A DNA stretch of 37,719 bases, taken from assembly GCA_017994935.1 (NCBI GenBank), contig JAGOJU010000034.1:1-37719 (forward strand). Direction: 5' to 3'. Source of the DNA: Opitutaceae bacterium (lineage in GTDB: Bacteria; Verrucomicrobiota; Verrucomicrobiia; Opitutales; Opitutaceae). Position 1 is the stretch's first letter; every line of letters starts with the position of its first letter. A program made the translations under genes and the position numbers. This document shows positions 17,504 through 26,018 of this stretch, one piece after another. The notes beneath the pieces are model-generated. The model did no database searches, was not told the DNA's origin, and was given only the letters and a program-made list of their open reading frames with translations.

Positions 17504-18394
17504 TCAACCGGCGGCTTGATTTAGCAGCTCGACCGTGAGTTTCCGGTAGTCGCTGACCACGTTGTCCTGCCCGGGATCATTTGCATCCTGTCCCACCAGC
17601 ACGACGGGAAGACCCAGCGTCACCGCTCGCCTCACCACCATCGCATCACGAATCTGCGTATCGAGGATCTTCGCATTCGGAGCGACGCGTTTGGCCGCAC
17701 GGAATTGATTCAGGCGCAATTGCATGCGCATCTTGGGGACCTCGATATCAACACCGGTCTTGATGGCGTTGAAGACGAGGCTCGTCACCTGGGCTGGAGG
17801 GCCCATCGTTGCGCGACGGAAGCTCGCCGACAGCATGTGAAACTTCTGTAATTTTTCGATGAGCAGGGTGAACCCGATCAGGCTCAGGGCATCGGGATTC
17901 GCGGGGACACAGATTTCGTTCGCGGAAAACACCCCGCATTGGGAGGCACGCAGGATGTTGGGCGGACAATCGAAAAGGACAAAATCGTAGTCGGCCTCGA
18001 TGCTCGAAAGCTGCTCCTGGAAAATCAGGTAGGGCGGCCGCTTTGGATCCCCTGTGTATTCATTCTCCAGGTCCACAAGGTTGAAGGTGGTCGGGACAAG
18101 ATCGAGGCCCGGCAGCAGTTTTTCGCCACCCTTTCCCTCAACCACATTACGCACGATGAGATCACGCAGGTGCGCCTTGTTCTCAAAGATCGAATAGACC
18201 GATCCGCCGTTGGCCGCATTGATCGTGTTCCAGCGATCCAGCTTGAGCAGCCAGATGCTCGCATTCGACTGCGTGTCGAAATCGCACAGGAGCACCCGCT
18301 TGCCGGCCTTGACCAGTGCCGCCGCCGTGTTGACGATCAACGACGTTTTGCCGACGCCGCCCTTGTAGTTAAGGAAAGCAATTTTTCGCGCCAT
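17504..18394 (-). CDS. ParA/MinD-superfamily ATPase, orphan
   Basis: Deviant-Walker ATPase of the kind that positions chromosomes, plasmids or protein assemblies. It is 296 residues from the ATG at 18394. The P-loop is NYKGGVGKTS (signature Lys11, Lys16). The switch I region is LLCDFDTQSNASIWLL (Asp40) and Walker B is DYDFVLFDCPPNI. The later segment VCVPANPDALSLIG-type and the ParA-like C-terminal AKILDTQIRDAMVVRRAVTLG are present. No ParB gene or obvious parS-like repeat is nearby; instead two uncharacterised genes follow on the same strand. There is no N-terminal helix-turn-helix, so this is the short ParA form, and no membrane-targeting helix at its own C-terminus, unlike MinD. It is probably an orphan positioning ATPase rather than the chromosomal parA. 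Confidence 0.93.
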   Translation of the reverse strand: MARKIAFLNYKGGVGKTSLIVNTAAALVKAGKRVLLCDFDTQSNASIWLLKLDRWNTINAANGGSVYSIFENKAHLRDLIVRNVVEGKGGEKLLPGLDLVPTTFNLVDLENEYTGDPKRPPYLIFQEQLSSIEADYDFVLFDCPPNILRASQCGVFSANEICVPANPDALSLIGFTLLIEKLQKFHMLSASFRRATMGPPAQVTSLVFNAIKTGVDIEVPKMRMQLRLNQFRAAKRVAPNAKILDTQIRDAMVVRRAVTLGLPVVLVGQDANDPGQDNVVSDYRKLTVELLNQAAG

Positions 18395-18659
18395 TACGGA
18401 AGAGTTGTTCGGTTCGATTCGCCACAGACTTGAGCAACCTTACAAACGGTGCGATAGCCCGGCGACGAGGCACAAAGTGCAGTCGTGCCCGGTTTGACGG
18501 ATTTTTCGCGCATACCGGCCAAAGCGGTGCCGGCCGCAGATCGATGAGTGCAAGTGGCGGGATACAACGTCGAGTCACAGCTCCGGCCGGCTCCTCCTCT
18601 GGCCCGACGATTTGAATTTCACACGGGGGTTACACTCGCTTCATCAGGGCTCGCTCTGG

Positions 18660-18665
18660 TAGCGT
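18660..18665 (+). promoter_or_regulatory. -10-like hexamer before the GreA/B-like gene, predicted leaderless
   Basis: TAGCGT, identical to the nadA element, ends 6 bases before the ATG at 18672. A matching -35 is weak: TTCATC at 18640-18645 has a short 14-base spacer. The 18395-18671 gap otherwise contains only GC-rich inverted repeats and no recognisable gene. Confidence 0.28.
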
Positions 18666-18671
18666 GGGGAG

Positions 18672-19154
18672 ATGGACAAGACCGCGATACGCAACGCCAT
18701 CCTGCGCCAGCTTGAGTCGGACCTGGCAATGCAATTTCAGGCTGCCCTGACTTCGCGCGACGAGGCCATCGACGAGGAGAGCAAGGCGGAGAACAAGTAT
18801 GACACGCACGCCCAGGAGGCAGCCTATCTTGCGGAAGGTCAGGCCCGAATCGTCGCCGAACTGAGGGAAAGCATCAGCCAGTTCACCGCCTTGCCGCTGG
18901 CCACGGATCGCGAGCCCGATTGTATCACACTCGGCACACTGGCGACCCTGCAGGATCCGAAGGGCGTGACATCCCTTCTCTTTCTCGGACCGAGGGCCGG
19001 CGGCCTCGAGATCGAGCATCTGGGAAATCGGATCATGGTCGTCACGCCTGCATCCCCCCTTGGTCGTCAACTGCTCGGCCGCAGGGTGGGCGACACGATT
19101 GTTTACCCGGAAAATCGTCCGCGGAACGCCCAGCGTATCGTCGCGTTGTGTTAG
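18672..19154 (+). CDS. GreA/GreB-like transcription elongation factor family protein
   Basis: A 160-residue protein with Gre-factor architecture. The N-terminal half (about 1-75) is a predicted helical hairpin with acidic residues at its tip (SRDEAIDEESKAENKYDTHA). The C-terminal FKBP-like domain ends in VTPASPLGRQLLGRRVGDTI, the classic Gre signature for RNA polymerase secondary-channel binding. It matches the GreAB-like family seen in many proteobacteria, where the hairpin carries a KAENKYDT-type motif, rather than canonical GreA. Whether it stimulates transcript cleavage cannot be told from sequence. It stands divergent from the parA-like gene across 277 bases and is followed 41 bases later by a secreted protein gene. 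Confidence 0.83.
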   Translation: MDKTAIRNAILRQLESDLAMQFQAALTSRDEAIDEESKAENKYDTHAQEAAYLAEGQARIVAELRESISQFTALPLATDREPDCITLGTLATLQDPKGVTSLLFLGPRAGGLEIEHLGNRIMVVTPASPLGRQLLGRRVGDTIVYPENRPRNAQRIVALC

Positions 19155-19195
19155 GGCCTTGCACCCCAATTCCCCCACGGATCTTCTGATACTTC

Positions 19196-19891
19196 ATGCA
19201 CCGCGGCCACCCGCTCACACTTTGCTGCGCAATTGCCCTTCTGCTCGCAGGCATTGCTCGCAGCATGCCCATTTCTTCCGAATTGAAGGACGCACTGAAG
19301 ACCTTCCGCTCCGAGGGAAGCCCCGGCTGGGCTTTCACTCAACGCACCGAAGGAGGCGGAAAGAGCCGGGTGGAGAGATACGACCCGCGCCTCGCCGAAT
19401 TCCATCGCTGGGTGCTTGTCGAAACAGACGGCCAACCGCCATCAGCGGAGGAAAGCACCCGCTACAACGAACTCCAGACCCGTCGTTCATCCGGCCAGAC
19501 GGCCCCAAATGTCAAGGATCAGATCGACGAGAACTCCGGCGAAATCCTGGCGGACGAAGGCGGTCGCGTCACCTGGCGCTTCAAACTGATCACAACCGAT
19601 GCGGCGGATCGTTCCGCCGCACACATGGCCGCCACGTTCACGTTGCATCGCGCCACACGCACGATCGAACGTGTGGAACTGGCGAGCTTCGAGCCCTTCA
19701 GGCCAGTGCTGGGAGTGTCCATCACCGAGGCGCGAACCACCATCGAATACTCCCTTCCGGATGAATCCCGTCCCACCCTTCTCAGGTCCGTCAGAATGGC
19801 TGTCCGTGGAAAGGCATGGCTCTTCAAATCCATGGACGAAGACCTTGTCGTGACCTACTCGGACTATGAAAATGCCAGAACGAGAAGGTAG
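19196..19891 (+). CDS. Exported protein of unknown function
   Basis: A 231-residue protein beginning MHRGHPLTLCCAIALLLAG, a typical signal peptide with likely cleavage near Ala21-Ser23. The mature part has no cysteine and is rich in charged residues and beta-prone stretches, for example VTWRFKLITTDAA, AATFTLHRATRTIERVELAS and TTIEYSLPDES. This alternation suggests a periplasmic beta sandwich. No catalytic motif is recognisable. The creatininase-family gene starts 51 bases downstream on the same strand, so the two may share a message. I do not recognise the family. Confidence 0.75.
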   Translation: MHRGHPLTLCCAIALLLAGIARSMPISSELKDALKTFRSEGSPGWAFTQRTEGGGKSRVERYDPRLAEFHRWVLVETDGQPPSAEESTRYNELQTRRSSGQTAPNVKDQIDENSGEILADEGGRVTWRFKLITTDAADRSAAHMAATFTLHRATRTIERVELASFEPFRPVLGVSITEARTTIEYSLPDESRPTLLRSVRMAVRGKAWLFKSMDEDLVVTYSDYENARTRR

Positions 19892-19942
19892 CTGCCTTCG
19901 TTTTGCTCGCCCGGCCGGTCTCATCCGCTAGAAGTCCTCGAC

Positions 19943-21511
19943 ATGAGCATGACATGGCTCGCCAACGGCGAAGGCACCACAGCATGGGCAAATCACACCT
20001 GGGAGGAATTCGCATCACTCACGGACAAGCACCGTCACCTCGTGATCCTCCCCCTTCACGGCATCGCTGACCATGGCATGGGGTTGCCGCTGGATGTTGA
20101 GGAGGTCATCGGCGGCGAATTGCTGCGCCGCGCCGTTGCCCGATCGCTGCCGGAAATCCAGCTTCGCGTGCTGCCTCCACTACGTTTCGTGCTCGCTCCC
20201 ATTCCCGCCAGTTTTTTTGGCATCGATCCCGAGACCGCGCATGACCTGATCCTTGAGATCGCATCAGGGGTGCATGCGGCGGGTTTCAGCAAACTGGTGT
20301 TTTGGAACACGAGTCCGTGGAACGCAGAGTTCATGGACGTTGCTGCCCGCGACGTGCGTGTCGCCTACGGACTTCAAACCTTCTATATCAACCTCAGTGG
20401 ACTCGATCTCGATTTCCACCCGGCAGCCCCAGGCCGGGCGGCCCTTCAGGCAATGGGGGCTTACCTTTGCGAAACGCCGCCGTCGGGCGACACTCGTGCC
20501 GGCGATGTCACCGATCGCCTGTTCCGCCCCGGTTTCTGGCGCCAGCCAGATCCTGTTGTGCCCGACAAGTCGCGCGATCCCCGGGCACTTCTGGAAAAGA
20601 CCGCTTCCCATTTTGCGCGACTGCTCTACGACATCGACGCCAAAGGCAAACAAGTGCCTGCGGGTCACAATGAGGCAGGACCACACCAGGCCTTGCCGCA
20701 AAGTATCGCTCCATCCCTGCTTCAACCCGGAAGGCTGTGGCCGGCCTATCGTTCTCGTTACCTGCCTGCCCTCACGCGGGGGGAACTTGAAGCGTGGGCG
20801 GACAAGGCCCAAACGCTGGTGATCCTTCCCGCCGGGGCGATCGAACAGCATGGCTATCACCTTCCAGTCGGCGTCGACTCCCTCCTCGGACAGGCATACC
20901 TGGAAGCAGCGCTTCCAAAACTGGACGCCGGTTCCCGCGTTCTGGTCGCCCCGCCGATCACGTTCGGCAAGAGCAACGAGCACGAGGGATTTCCCGGCAC
21001 GATCTCGCTCTCTGCGAAGACGCTTCGGCGCCTGCTTCTCTCCCTTGTCCGCCAATTGCACGACCTCGGATTTCGTTTCTTCGCGGTCCTGAACACCCAC
21101 GGCGGAAACAGCGCGACCGTTGTGTACACCTTGCGGGAGATCCAGTCCGTATTCGGCGTACGCGCGGGCATGCTCAGCAGCGGATACTCACCCCCGCTGT
21201 CAGACATTGAGCGCGACTTTGGTTTTCACGCGGGAGAATGGGAAACCTCCCTCATGATGGCCGCAGCCGCGGATCTTGTCCGACGCGACCGCGCCGTATG
21301 CGAATACCCGGCCCGCCCGGACGACCCCGGGGAGCTCCGCCCGGAAAATGCGCCGGCCATTGCGTCGTGGATCAGCAGCGACATTTCCCGGAGCGGTACG
21401 ATGGGCGATGCGACAGCAGCCACCGAAGAAAAGGGTCGGCGCTGGATGGAGGAGTGGTCCACCGCACTCGCACGACAAATTTCCGAACTCGCCCGAAGCG
21501 CCCGAACCTGA
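19943..21511 (+). CDS. Double-length creatininase-family amidohydrolase with degenerate N-terminal copy
   Basis: A 522-residue protein, about twice the usual 240-260 of this metal-dependent amidohydrolase family. The C-terminal half (about 255-522) has the full set of family motifs: LPAGAIEQHGYHLPVGVDS (ligands Glu301, His303, Asp312, with His306), GKSNEHEGFPGTISLS, VLNTHGGNSATV and GFHAGEWETSLMM. The N-terminal half (about 1-220) aligns in outline but is degenerate. Its first motif reads GIADHGMGLPLDVEE, keeping only His44 and Glu53, and NTHGGNS has become NTSPWNA. A Pro/Gly-rich linker joins the halves. The substrate is unknown: relatives act on creatinine, formamides of riboflavin or F420 precursors, and mycofactocin peptides. 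It ends 2 bases before the convergent glgB stop. Confidence 0.88.
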   Translation: MSMTWLANGEGTTAWANHTWEEFASLTDKHRHLVILPLHGIADHGMGLPLDVEEVIGGELLRRAVARSLPEIQLRVLPPLRFVLAPIPASFFGIDPETAHDLILEIASGVHAAGFSKLVFWNTSPWNAEFMDVAARDVRVAYGLQTFYINLSGLDLDFHPAAPGRAALQAMGAYLCETPPSGDTRAGDVTDRLFRPGFWRQPDPVVPDKSRDPRALLEKTASHFARLLYDIDAKGKQVPAGHNEAGPHQALPQSIAPSLLQPGRLWPAYRSRYLPALTRGELEAWADKAQTLVILPAGAIEQHGYHLPVGVDSLLGQAYLEAALPKLDAGSRVLVAPPITFGKSNEHEGFPGTISLSAKTLRRLLLSLVRQLHDLGFRFFAVLNTHGGNSATVVYTLREIQSVFGVRAGMLSSGYSPPLSDIERDFGFHAGEWETSLMMAAAADLVRRDRAVCEYPARPDDPGELRPENAPAIASWISSDISRSGTMGDATAATEEKGRRWMEEWSTALARQISELARSART

Positions 21512-21513
21512 GG

Positions 21514-23790
21514 TCAGCCTTCAGCCGACCATTTGAAGATCGTCGTGCTCAACGGAGACAGCGTGATGCACAGACTCTGGCTCATGCCATCGGATGCGAC
21601 CTCTTCCGCCAGGCAACCTCCATCGTTGCCCAGTCCACTGCCCCCGTAGAAGTGGCTGTTGGTATTCACGACCTCCTTCCACATACCGCGGCGCGGAACG
21701 CCGATGCGGTAGTTCCTGCGAATCACCGGTGTGAAGTGCCCCACCACGGCAAACAGGGTCTGCTCGAAGGGATCGCTCCTGAGAAAGGCAAGCACACTTG
21801 CCTCCGCATCCTGGCAGGCCAGCCAGCGGAAGCCATGGGGATTGAGATCATTGCAGCTCAGGACAGGCTCGGCCGCATAGAGGCGGTTGAGGTCCCGGAC
21901 CAGCAGCCGAATGCCTTCGTGATCCATGTACTGGGTGAGATGCCAGTCGAGCGAGCCCGCGTAGGCCCACTCGGAACTCTGCCCGAATTCACTTCCCATG
22001 AAGAGCAGTTTCTTGCCCGGCCATCCCCACATGTGTGCGTAGAGTGCGCGCAGATTCGCCGCCTTTTCGGGTATGTGCCAGGCACCCATCTTCATCAGCA
22101 TCGAACCCTTGCCGTGCACAACCTCGTCATGCGAGAACACCGAGATGAAGTTCTCCGCATACTGATAGAGCATGCCAAAAGTCAGGTCATTCTGATGCCA
22201 CTTCCTGTGTATGGCATCCTTGGAAAAGTACTTCAGCGTGTCGTGCATCCACCCCATGTTCCATTTGAAGTCGAAACCGATGCCGCCGTCCTTCGTGGGT
22301 TTCGAGATGCCCGCAAAAGAGGTGCTCTCTTCCGCGATCGTCAGCACTCCGGGATAGTGCTGATGGACGAGATCATTCGTGACCTTGAGAAACTCCATTG
22401 CCTCAAGGTTCTCTCGCCCGCCATACCGGTTCGGCACCCATTCCCCCTCCTTCCTGGAGTAGTCGAGGTAGAGCATCGAAGCCACCGCATCCACTCGAAG
22501 CCCGTCGATGTGGTAGCGATCAAGCCATGAGAGTGCATTGGCGATGAGGAAACAGCGGACCTCATTCCGACTGTAGTTGAAAATCAGCGTGCCCCAATCC
22601 ATGTGGGCACCCTGCCGGGGATCGGCATGCTCGTAGAGATGGGTTCCGTCAAACTCGGCGAGGGCAAAGCTGTCGCGCGGGAAGTGGGCCGGCACCCAAT
22701 CCAGGATGATACCAATTCCCCGCTGGTGCAGGTAGTCGACAAACCACGCAAAATCATCCGGGTTGCCAAATCGGCGCGTCGGCGCAAAGAAGCCCGTCAC
22801 CTGGTATCCCCAGGAGCCGTCGAAGGGATGCTCCGCGAGCGGCATCACCTCGATGTGGGTGAATCCCATCGCCTTCACGTAGTCCGCGAGCTCAGGAGCG
22901 AGCTCCCGGTAGCTCAGCGGGCGGTTCCCGTCCTCCGGCCTGCGTTTCCATGAGCCCAGATGGACTTCGTAGACTGAAATGGGCCGGTCCAGCCGGGCGG
23001 CTCCTGCGGCCCTCTGCGCGATCCATTCGGCGTCTCCCCACACATGCGTCCGCGTGTCGTGCACGATCGATGCATTGCCGGGGGGCGCCTCGAAGTAGGT
23101 TCCAAAGGGGTCGGTCTTGAGGCGGATGTGGCCACGGACATCCCACAATTCAAACTTGTAAAGTTCTCCATTCTGGATGCCCGGAATGAAGAGCTCCCAG
23201 ACACCCGATGCCCCGAGCGGACGCATCGGATGAAAACGACCGTCCCAACCGTTGAAATTCCCCACCACCGACACCCGCCTGGCATTGGGAGCCCACACCG
23301 CAAAGGAAACACCGGGGACACCATCGATCGTGCGCCTGTGGGCACCGAGTTTTTCATAGAGCCTCAGCTCGTTGCCTTCATTGAAGAGGTACAGGTCCTG
23401 ATCGCTCAGCGTGGGCAGGAAGGAATAGGGATCGAAAAACTGGTGAATCTCGCCGCTTCCCCGCGTCGCTCGCAGCCTGTAGCGAAAGACCTCGCTGCGT
23501 TTGGGAATGAAAACCTCAAAGAAACCCGCAGCATCCAGACGTGTCATCGGCCATGATTGCCCCCCAGTTGCCTCTGTGACGGCACAATCCGTGGCATCCC
23601 GCAGGAATGCCCGAACCACGACTCCCTGGCTGCGCCCCTTCCTGTGCGGATGCATCCCAAGAAAATCATGGGGATGGCTGGCAGTTGCGTGAAGAATTTG
23701 ATCCAGCGTCTCTTTTGGTATGATCACACGTAAAGGGGATGACCCAGTCTGTTTGACCAAACGGTGATATTCAAGCCCCCGGAATTGCAT
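21514..23790 (-). CDS. glgB: 1,4-alpha-glucan (glycogen) branching enzyme GlgB
   Basis: GH13 enzyme that makes alpha-1,6 branches in glycogen. It is 758 residues from the ATG at 23790, slightly longer than E. coli GlgB. The first 110 residues form an extra N-terminal beta domain. A CBM48 module follows, containing VSFAVWAPNARRVSVVGNFN and WDGRFHPM. The catalytic barrel shows IEVMPLAEHPFDGSWGYQ, DWVPAHFPRDSF, the nucleophile GLRVDAVASMLYLDYSR (Asp434), acid/base TIAEESTSF (Glu487) and FSHDEVVHGKGS (Asp555). No other glg gene is adjacent. It diverges from the lptD-like gene across 116 bases. No Shine-Dalgarno is visible. Confidence 0.96.
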   Translation of the reverse strand: MQFRGLEYHRLVKQTGSSPLRVIIPKETLDQILHATASHPHDFLGMHPHRKGRSQGVVVRAFLRDATDCAVTEATGGQSWPMTRLDAAGFFEVFIPKRSEVFRYRLRATRGSGEIHQFFDPYSFLPTLSDQDLYLFNEGNELRLYEKLGAHRRTIDGVPGVSFAVWAPNARRVSVVGNFNGWDGRFHPMRPLGASGVWELFIPGIQNGELYKFELWDVRGHIRLKTDPFGTYFEAPPGNASIVHDTRTHVWGDAEWIAQRAAGAARLDRPISVYEVHLGSWKRRPEDGNRPLSYRELAPELADYVKAMGFTHIEVMPLAEHPFDGSWGYQVTGFFAPTRRFGNPDDFAWFVDYLHQRGIGIILDWVPAHFPRDSFALAEFDGTHLYEHADPRQGAHMDWGTLIFNYSRNEVRCFLIANALSWLDRYHIDGLRVDAVASMLYLDYSRKEGEWVPNRYGGRENLEAMEFLKVTNDLVHQHYPGVLTIAEESTSFAGISKPTKDGGIGFDFKWNMGWMHDTLKYFSKDAIHRKWHQNDLTFGMLYQYAENFISVFSHDEVVHGKGSMLMKMGAWHIPEKAANLRALYAHMWGWPGKKLLFMGSEFGQSSEWAYAGSLDWHLTQYMDHEGIRLLVRDLNRLYAAEPVLSCNDLNPHGFRWLACQDAEASVLAFLRSDPFEQTLFAVVGHFTPVIRRNYRIGVPRRGMWKEVVNTNSHFYGGSGLGNDGGCLAEEVASDGMSQSLCITLSPLSTTIFKWSAEG

Positions 23791-23872
23791 CCAATCACCG
23801 GCCCGAACGCAAAGCAGGCTTCCCTATCCCCCTCATCCATCCCGATCTTGGGGCCACTGGCACGAGTCTGTC

Positions 23873-23901
23873 TTGCCTGCATTCGAGCCCTGCGGTTCGA
23901 T
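23873..23901 (+). promoter_or_regulatory. Weak candidate promoter for the lptD-like gene
   Basis: TTGCCT (23873-23878) and TTCGAT (23896-23901) are separated by 17 bases, and the GTG start follows 5 bases later. The -10 match is poor. The pattern repeats the start-proximal promoter layout seen at nadA and cimA. Confidence 0.22.
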
Positions 23902-23906
23902 GCGGC

Positions 23907-26006
23907 GTGCGTGTCCTCTTCCATCTGCAGCTCTGGGTGCTGTTCATAGCCGTCCTCGATGGGGCGCCGGGGGCAAACGTGCCTCCCGAGGCCTTCAGCG
24001 CCGAGAAGACGGAATTTGACCTCGATACCCGGGAGTGGATCGGGCGAGGCAACGCCTCCCTTGCAGTCGGAGACGCCACGCTCACGGCATCCGAAATACG
24101 TTTCCGCACAACCACAGGCGTCGCCCTTGCCCGTGGAAACGTCATCCTTCAGCAGGGCGCCCAGCGTCTGCTAGCCGACGAAATCACCTACGATCTCGGC
24201 AAACGCAGCATCGATGTTCGAAATCTTCGGGTCGGATCTGACCCGATCTATGTCTCTGGCGATCACCTCTCCGGCACGAAGGAGGATCTCACGGTGGAGA
24301 ATGCGCGCGCAACCTTCCGGGAGCCCGGATTCTGGACCCCCACGATCACCGCAGACCGCATGACCTTGCACAAGCTGGAGACTATCTCGGTTCAGCGAGG
24401 CCGCGTCGGCATCGGTCAGATCCAGCCAATTCCGCTGCCCGGCTTTCCCATCCCTGTGGACCAGGCCTTCCTCCGCTACCTCACCGTCGGAGCGGGATAC
24501 CGCGCATCCCTCGGCGCATTCTTTGAGATTGGAGTACACGTCCCGGTCCTGCGCGGCGTGGAGGCGGGCATCGACACGGGATTCTACACCCAGCGTGGTT
24601 TGCTGGCCGGTCCTTCGGGTGAGTACGCCTTCAGCAAGGGGGAACACCAGGTGTCAGGATCCCTGAAGACGGGATTCATCCATGACAATGGGGACAAATT
24701 GTCCGACGTCATCGGCGTGCCGATCCAGGAGGATCGTGGCTTCGTGCAATGGTCGCACCGCGAGTCCTTCAACAGAAACTTCTCACTCAATGCCGACCTG
24801 AACTTCTGGAGCGATTCCGACATCCTGCGCGACTTCCTCCCCGACCAGTATTTTCCGGTCCAGCAGCCCGACAACTATGTCGAAGCGAACTACGTGAATG
24901 ATGCCGTTGTCGTCGGCGCATTCATCCGCCCCAATCTCAACCGCTATTTTCGGGTGCAGGAACGCCTGCCGGAAATTCGCGCCACACTCCTGCCCCGCCT
25001 GGTCTCCACTCCTGAATTAGGCATCTACCAGCGGGGTCACGCCAGTTTCGTCCGTCTGACGGAGGACGAACCGCTTCTCGGGCCAGGGCTGAGGACCGAT
25101 CGATTGGATGCCTACTTCGCTCTCAGCCGGCCATTTTCTCCGCGCGATTGGTTCGCCTTCCGACCGGTGGCCGGCGGCGAAGTCACACACTATTCACGCG
25201 TCAATCCCGGCAGTGATGGAGGCGGCTACACCCGTTTCCTGGGCGAACTTGGCATCGACGCCGAGTTGCGAGCCAGCGGGACCTACTCCTATCAAAACAA
25301 GGCCTGGAAAATTGACGGTCTGCGGCACCTCGTCACACCGCGCCTGAGCTACCGCTACATTCCCGGCGCCGATCATGGTCTGGGTCGCATACCGCCGATC
25401 GACCGGAGCTCTTTTTCAACCTACCTCCAGCCGCTGGGATTGGGCGACCGTCGCAATATCGATGAGCTCGGCTCAGCCCACGCTCTGCGCATGGAGATCG
25501 ACAACACCCTGCAGACTCGTGATCCCGTCTACGGTTCGCGCGATCTGGTCCGGCTCAACCTTGCCGCAGACCTCCGATTCGACCGGGAAAACGACGCGTC
25601 CACCTTGTCTGATCTGCACGCCGACCTCGTGCTCTCCCCTGCCCGATGGCTGAATTTCAATCTCTATCAGAGGTATTCGACGCGGGATCAAACACTCGAG
25701 GAACTCAATACAAGCTTCATCGTCGCCAACTCCGAATGGTGGTCATTGCGCCTTGGCACGCACTATCTCCGAAATGATATCGAGGAATATGTCATGGATT
25801 CCCGGATACGCCTCAACGAGGAGTTTGAGGCCTTCGCCCGGCTGCACTACGACGCACCACGCTCCCGATTCGTGCAGCAGACCTACGGCATCCGCCAAAC
25901 CCTGGACAATCTCTGGGTGCTGCAATACGGAGTAAATCTCTATGAGGGCCGGCGGCGGGAGAGTTCCTTCGGCTTCGTCATCGAACTCGAAACGCTTCGA
26001 TTCTGA
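23907..26006 (+). CDS. lptD: LptD/OstA-like outer-membrane LPS assembly protein
   Basis: Large outer-membrane beta-barrel protein that inserts lipopolysaccharide into the outer leaflet. The GTG at 23907 gives 699 residues with a signal-peptide-like start (MRVLFHLQLWVLFIAVLDG). An OstA/LptA-type jelly-roll follows (about 28-170), with repeating short strands such as TEFDLDTREWIGRGNASL and ALARGNVILQQGAQRLLADE. From about residue 190 to the end the sequence alternates aromatic and polar residues as in a barrel, and it closes on SFGFVIELETLRF, a terminal Phe typical of outer-membrane proteins. I see no cysteine in the whole protein, so the disulfides of E. coli LptD are absent. rsmB starts 12 bases downstream. 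An LptD-like protein of unknown cargo is the main alternative. Confidence 0.8.
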   Translation: MRVLFHLQLWVLFIAVLDGAPGANVPPEAFSAEKTEFDLDTREWIGRGNASLAVGDATLTASEIRFRTTTGVALARGNVILQQGAQRLLADEITYDLGKRSIDVRNLRVGSDPIYVSGDHLSGTKEDLTVENARATFREPGFWTPTITADRMTLHKLETISVQRGRVGIGQIQPIPLPGFPIPVDQAFLRYLTVGAGYRASLGAFFEIGVHVPVLRGVEAGIDTGFYTQRGLLAGPSGEYAFSKGEHQVSGSLKTGFIHDNGDKLSDVIGVPIQEDRGFVQWSHRESFNRNFSLNADLNFWSDSDILRDFLPDQYFPVQQPDNYVEANYVNDAVVVGAFIRPNLNRYFRVQERLPEIRATLLPRLVSTPELGIYQRGHASFVRLTEDEPLLGPGLRTDRLDAYFALSRPFSPRDWFAFRPVAGGEVTHYSRVNPGSDGGGYTRFLGELGIDAELRASGTYSYQNKAWKIDGLRHLVTPRLSYRYIPGADHGLGRIPPIDRSSFSTYLQPLGLGDRRNIDELGSAHALRMEIDNTLQTRDPVYGSRDLVRLNLAADLRFDRENDASTLSDLHADLVLSPARWLNFNLYQRYSTRDQTLEELNTSFIVANSEWWSLRLGTHYLRNDIEEYVMDSRIRLNEEFEAFARLHYDAPRSRFVQQTYGIRQTLDNLWVLQYGVNLYEGRRRESSFGFVIELETLRF

Positions 26007-26018
26007 CCAGCCCGCTCC

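Noticed and set aside
17504..18394. Calling the ParA-type ATPase MinD or the chromosomal ParA
   Set aside because: It lacks the MinD C-terminal membrane helix, and no minC/minE, parB or parS-like repeats are present.
18395..18671. Possible RNA gene or small ORF in the largest intergenic gap
   Set aside because: Only short GC-rich inverted repeats and no coding signal or tRNA-like fold are visible; a structured-RNA search (Infernal/Rfam) would decide.
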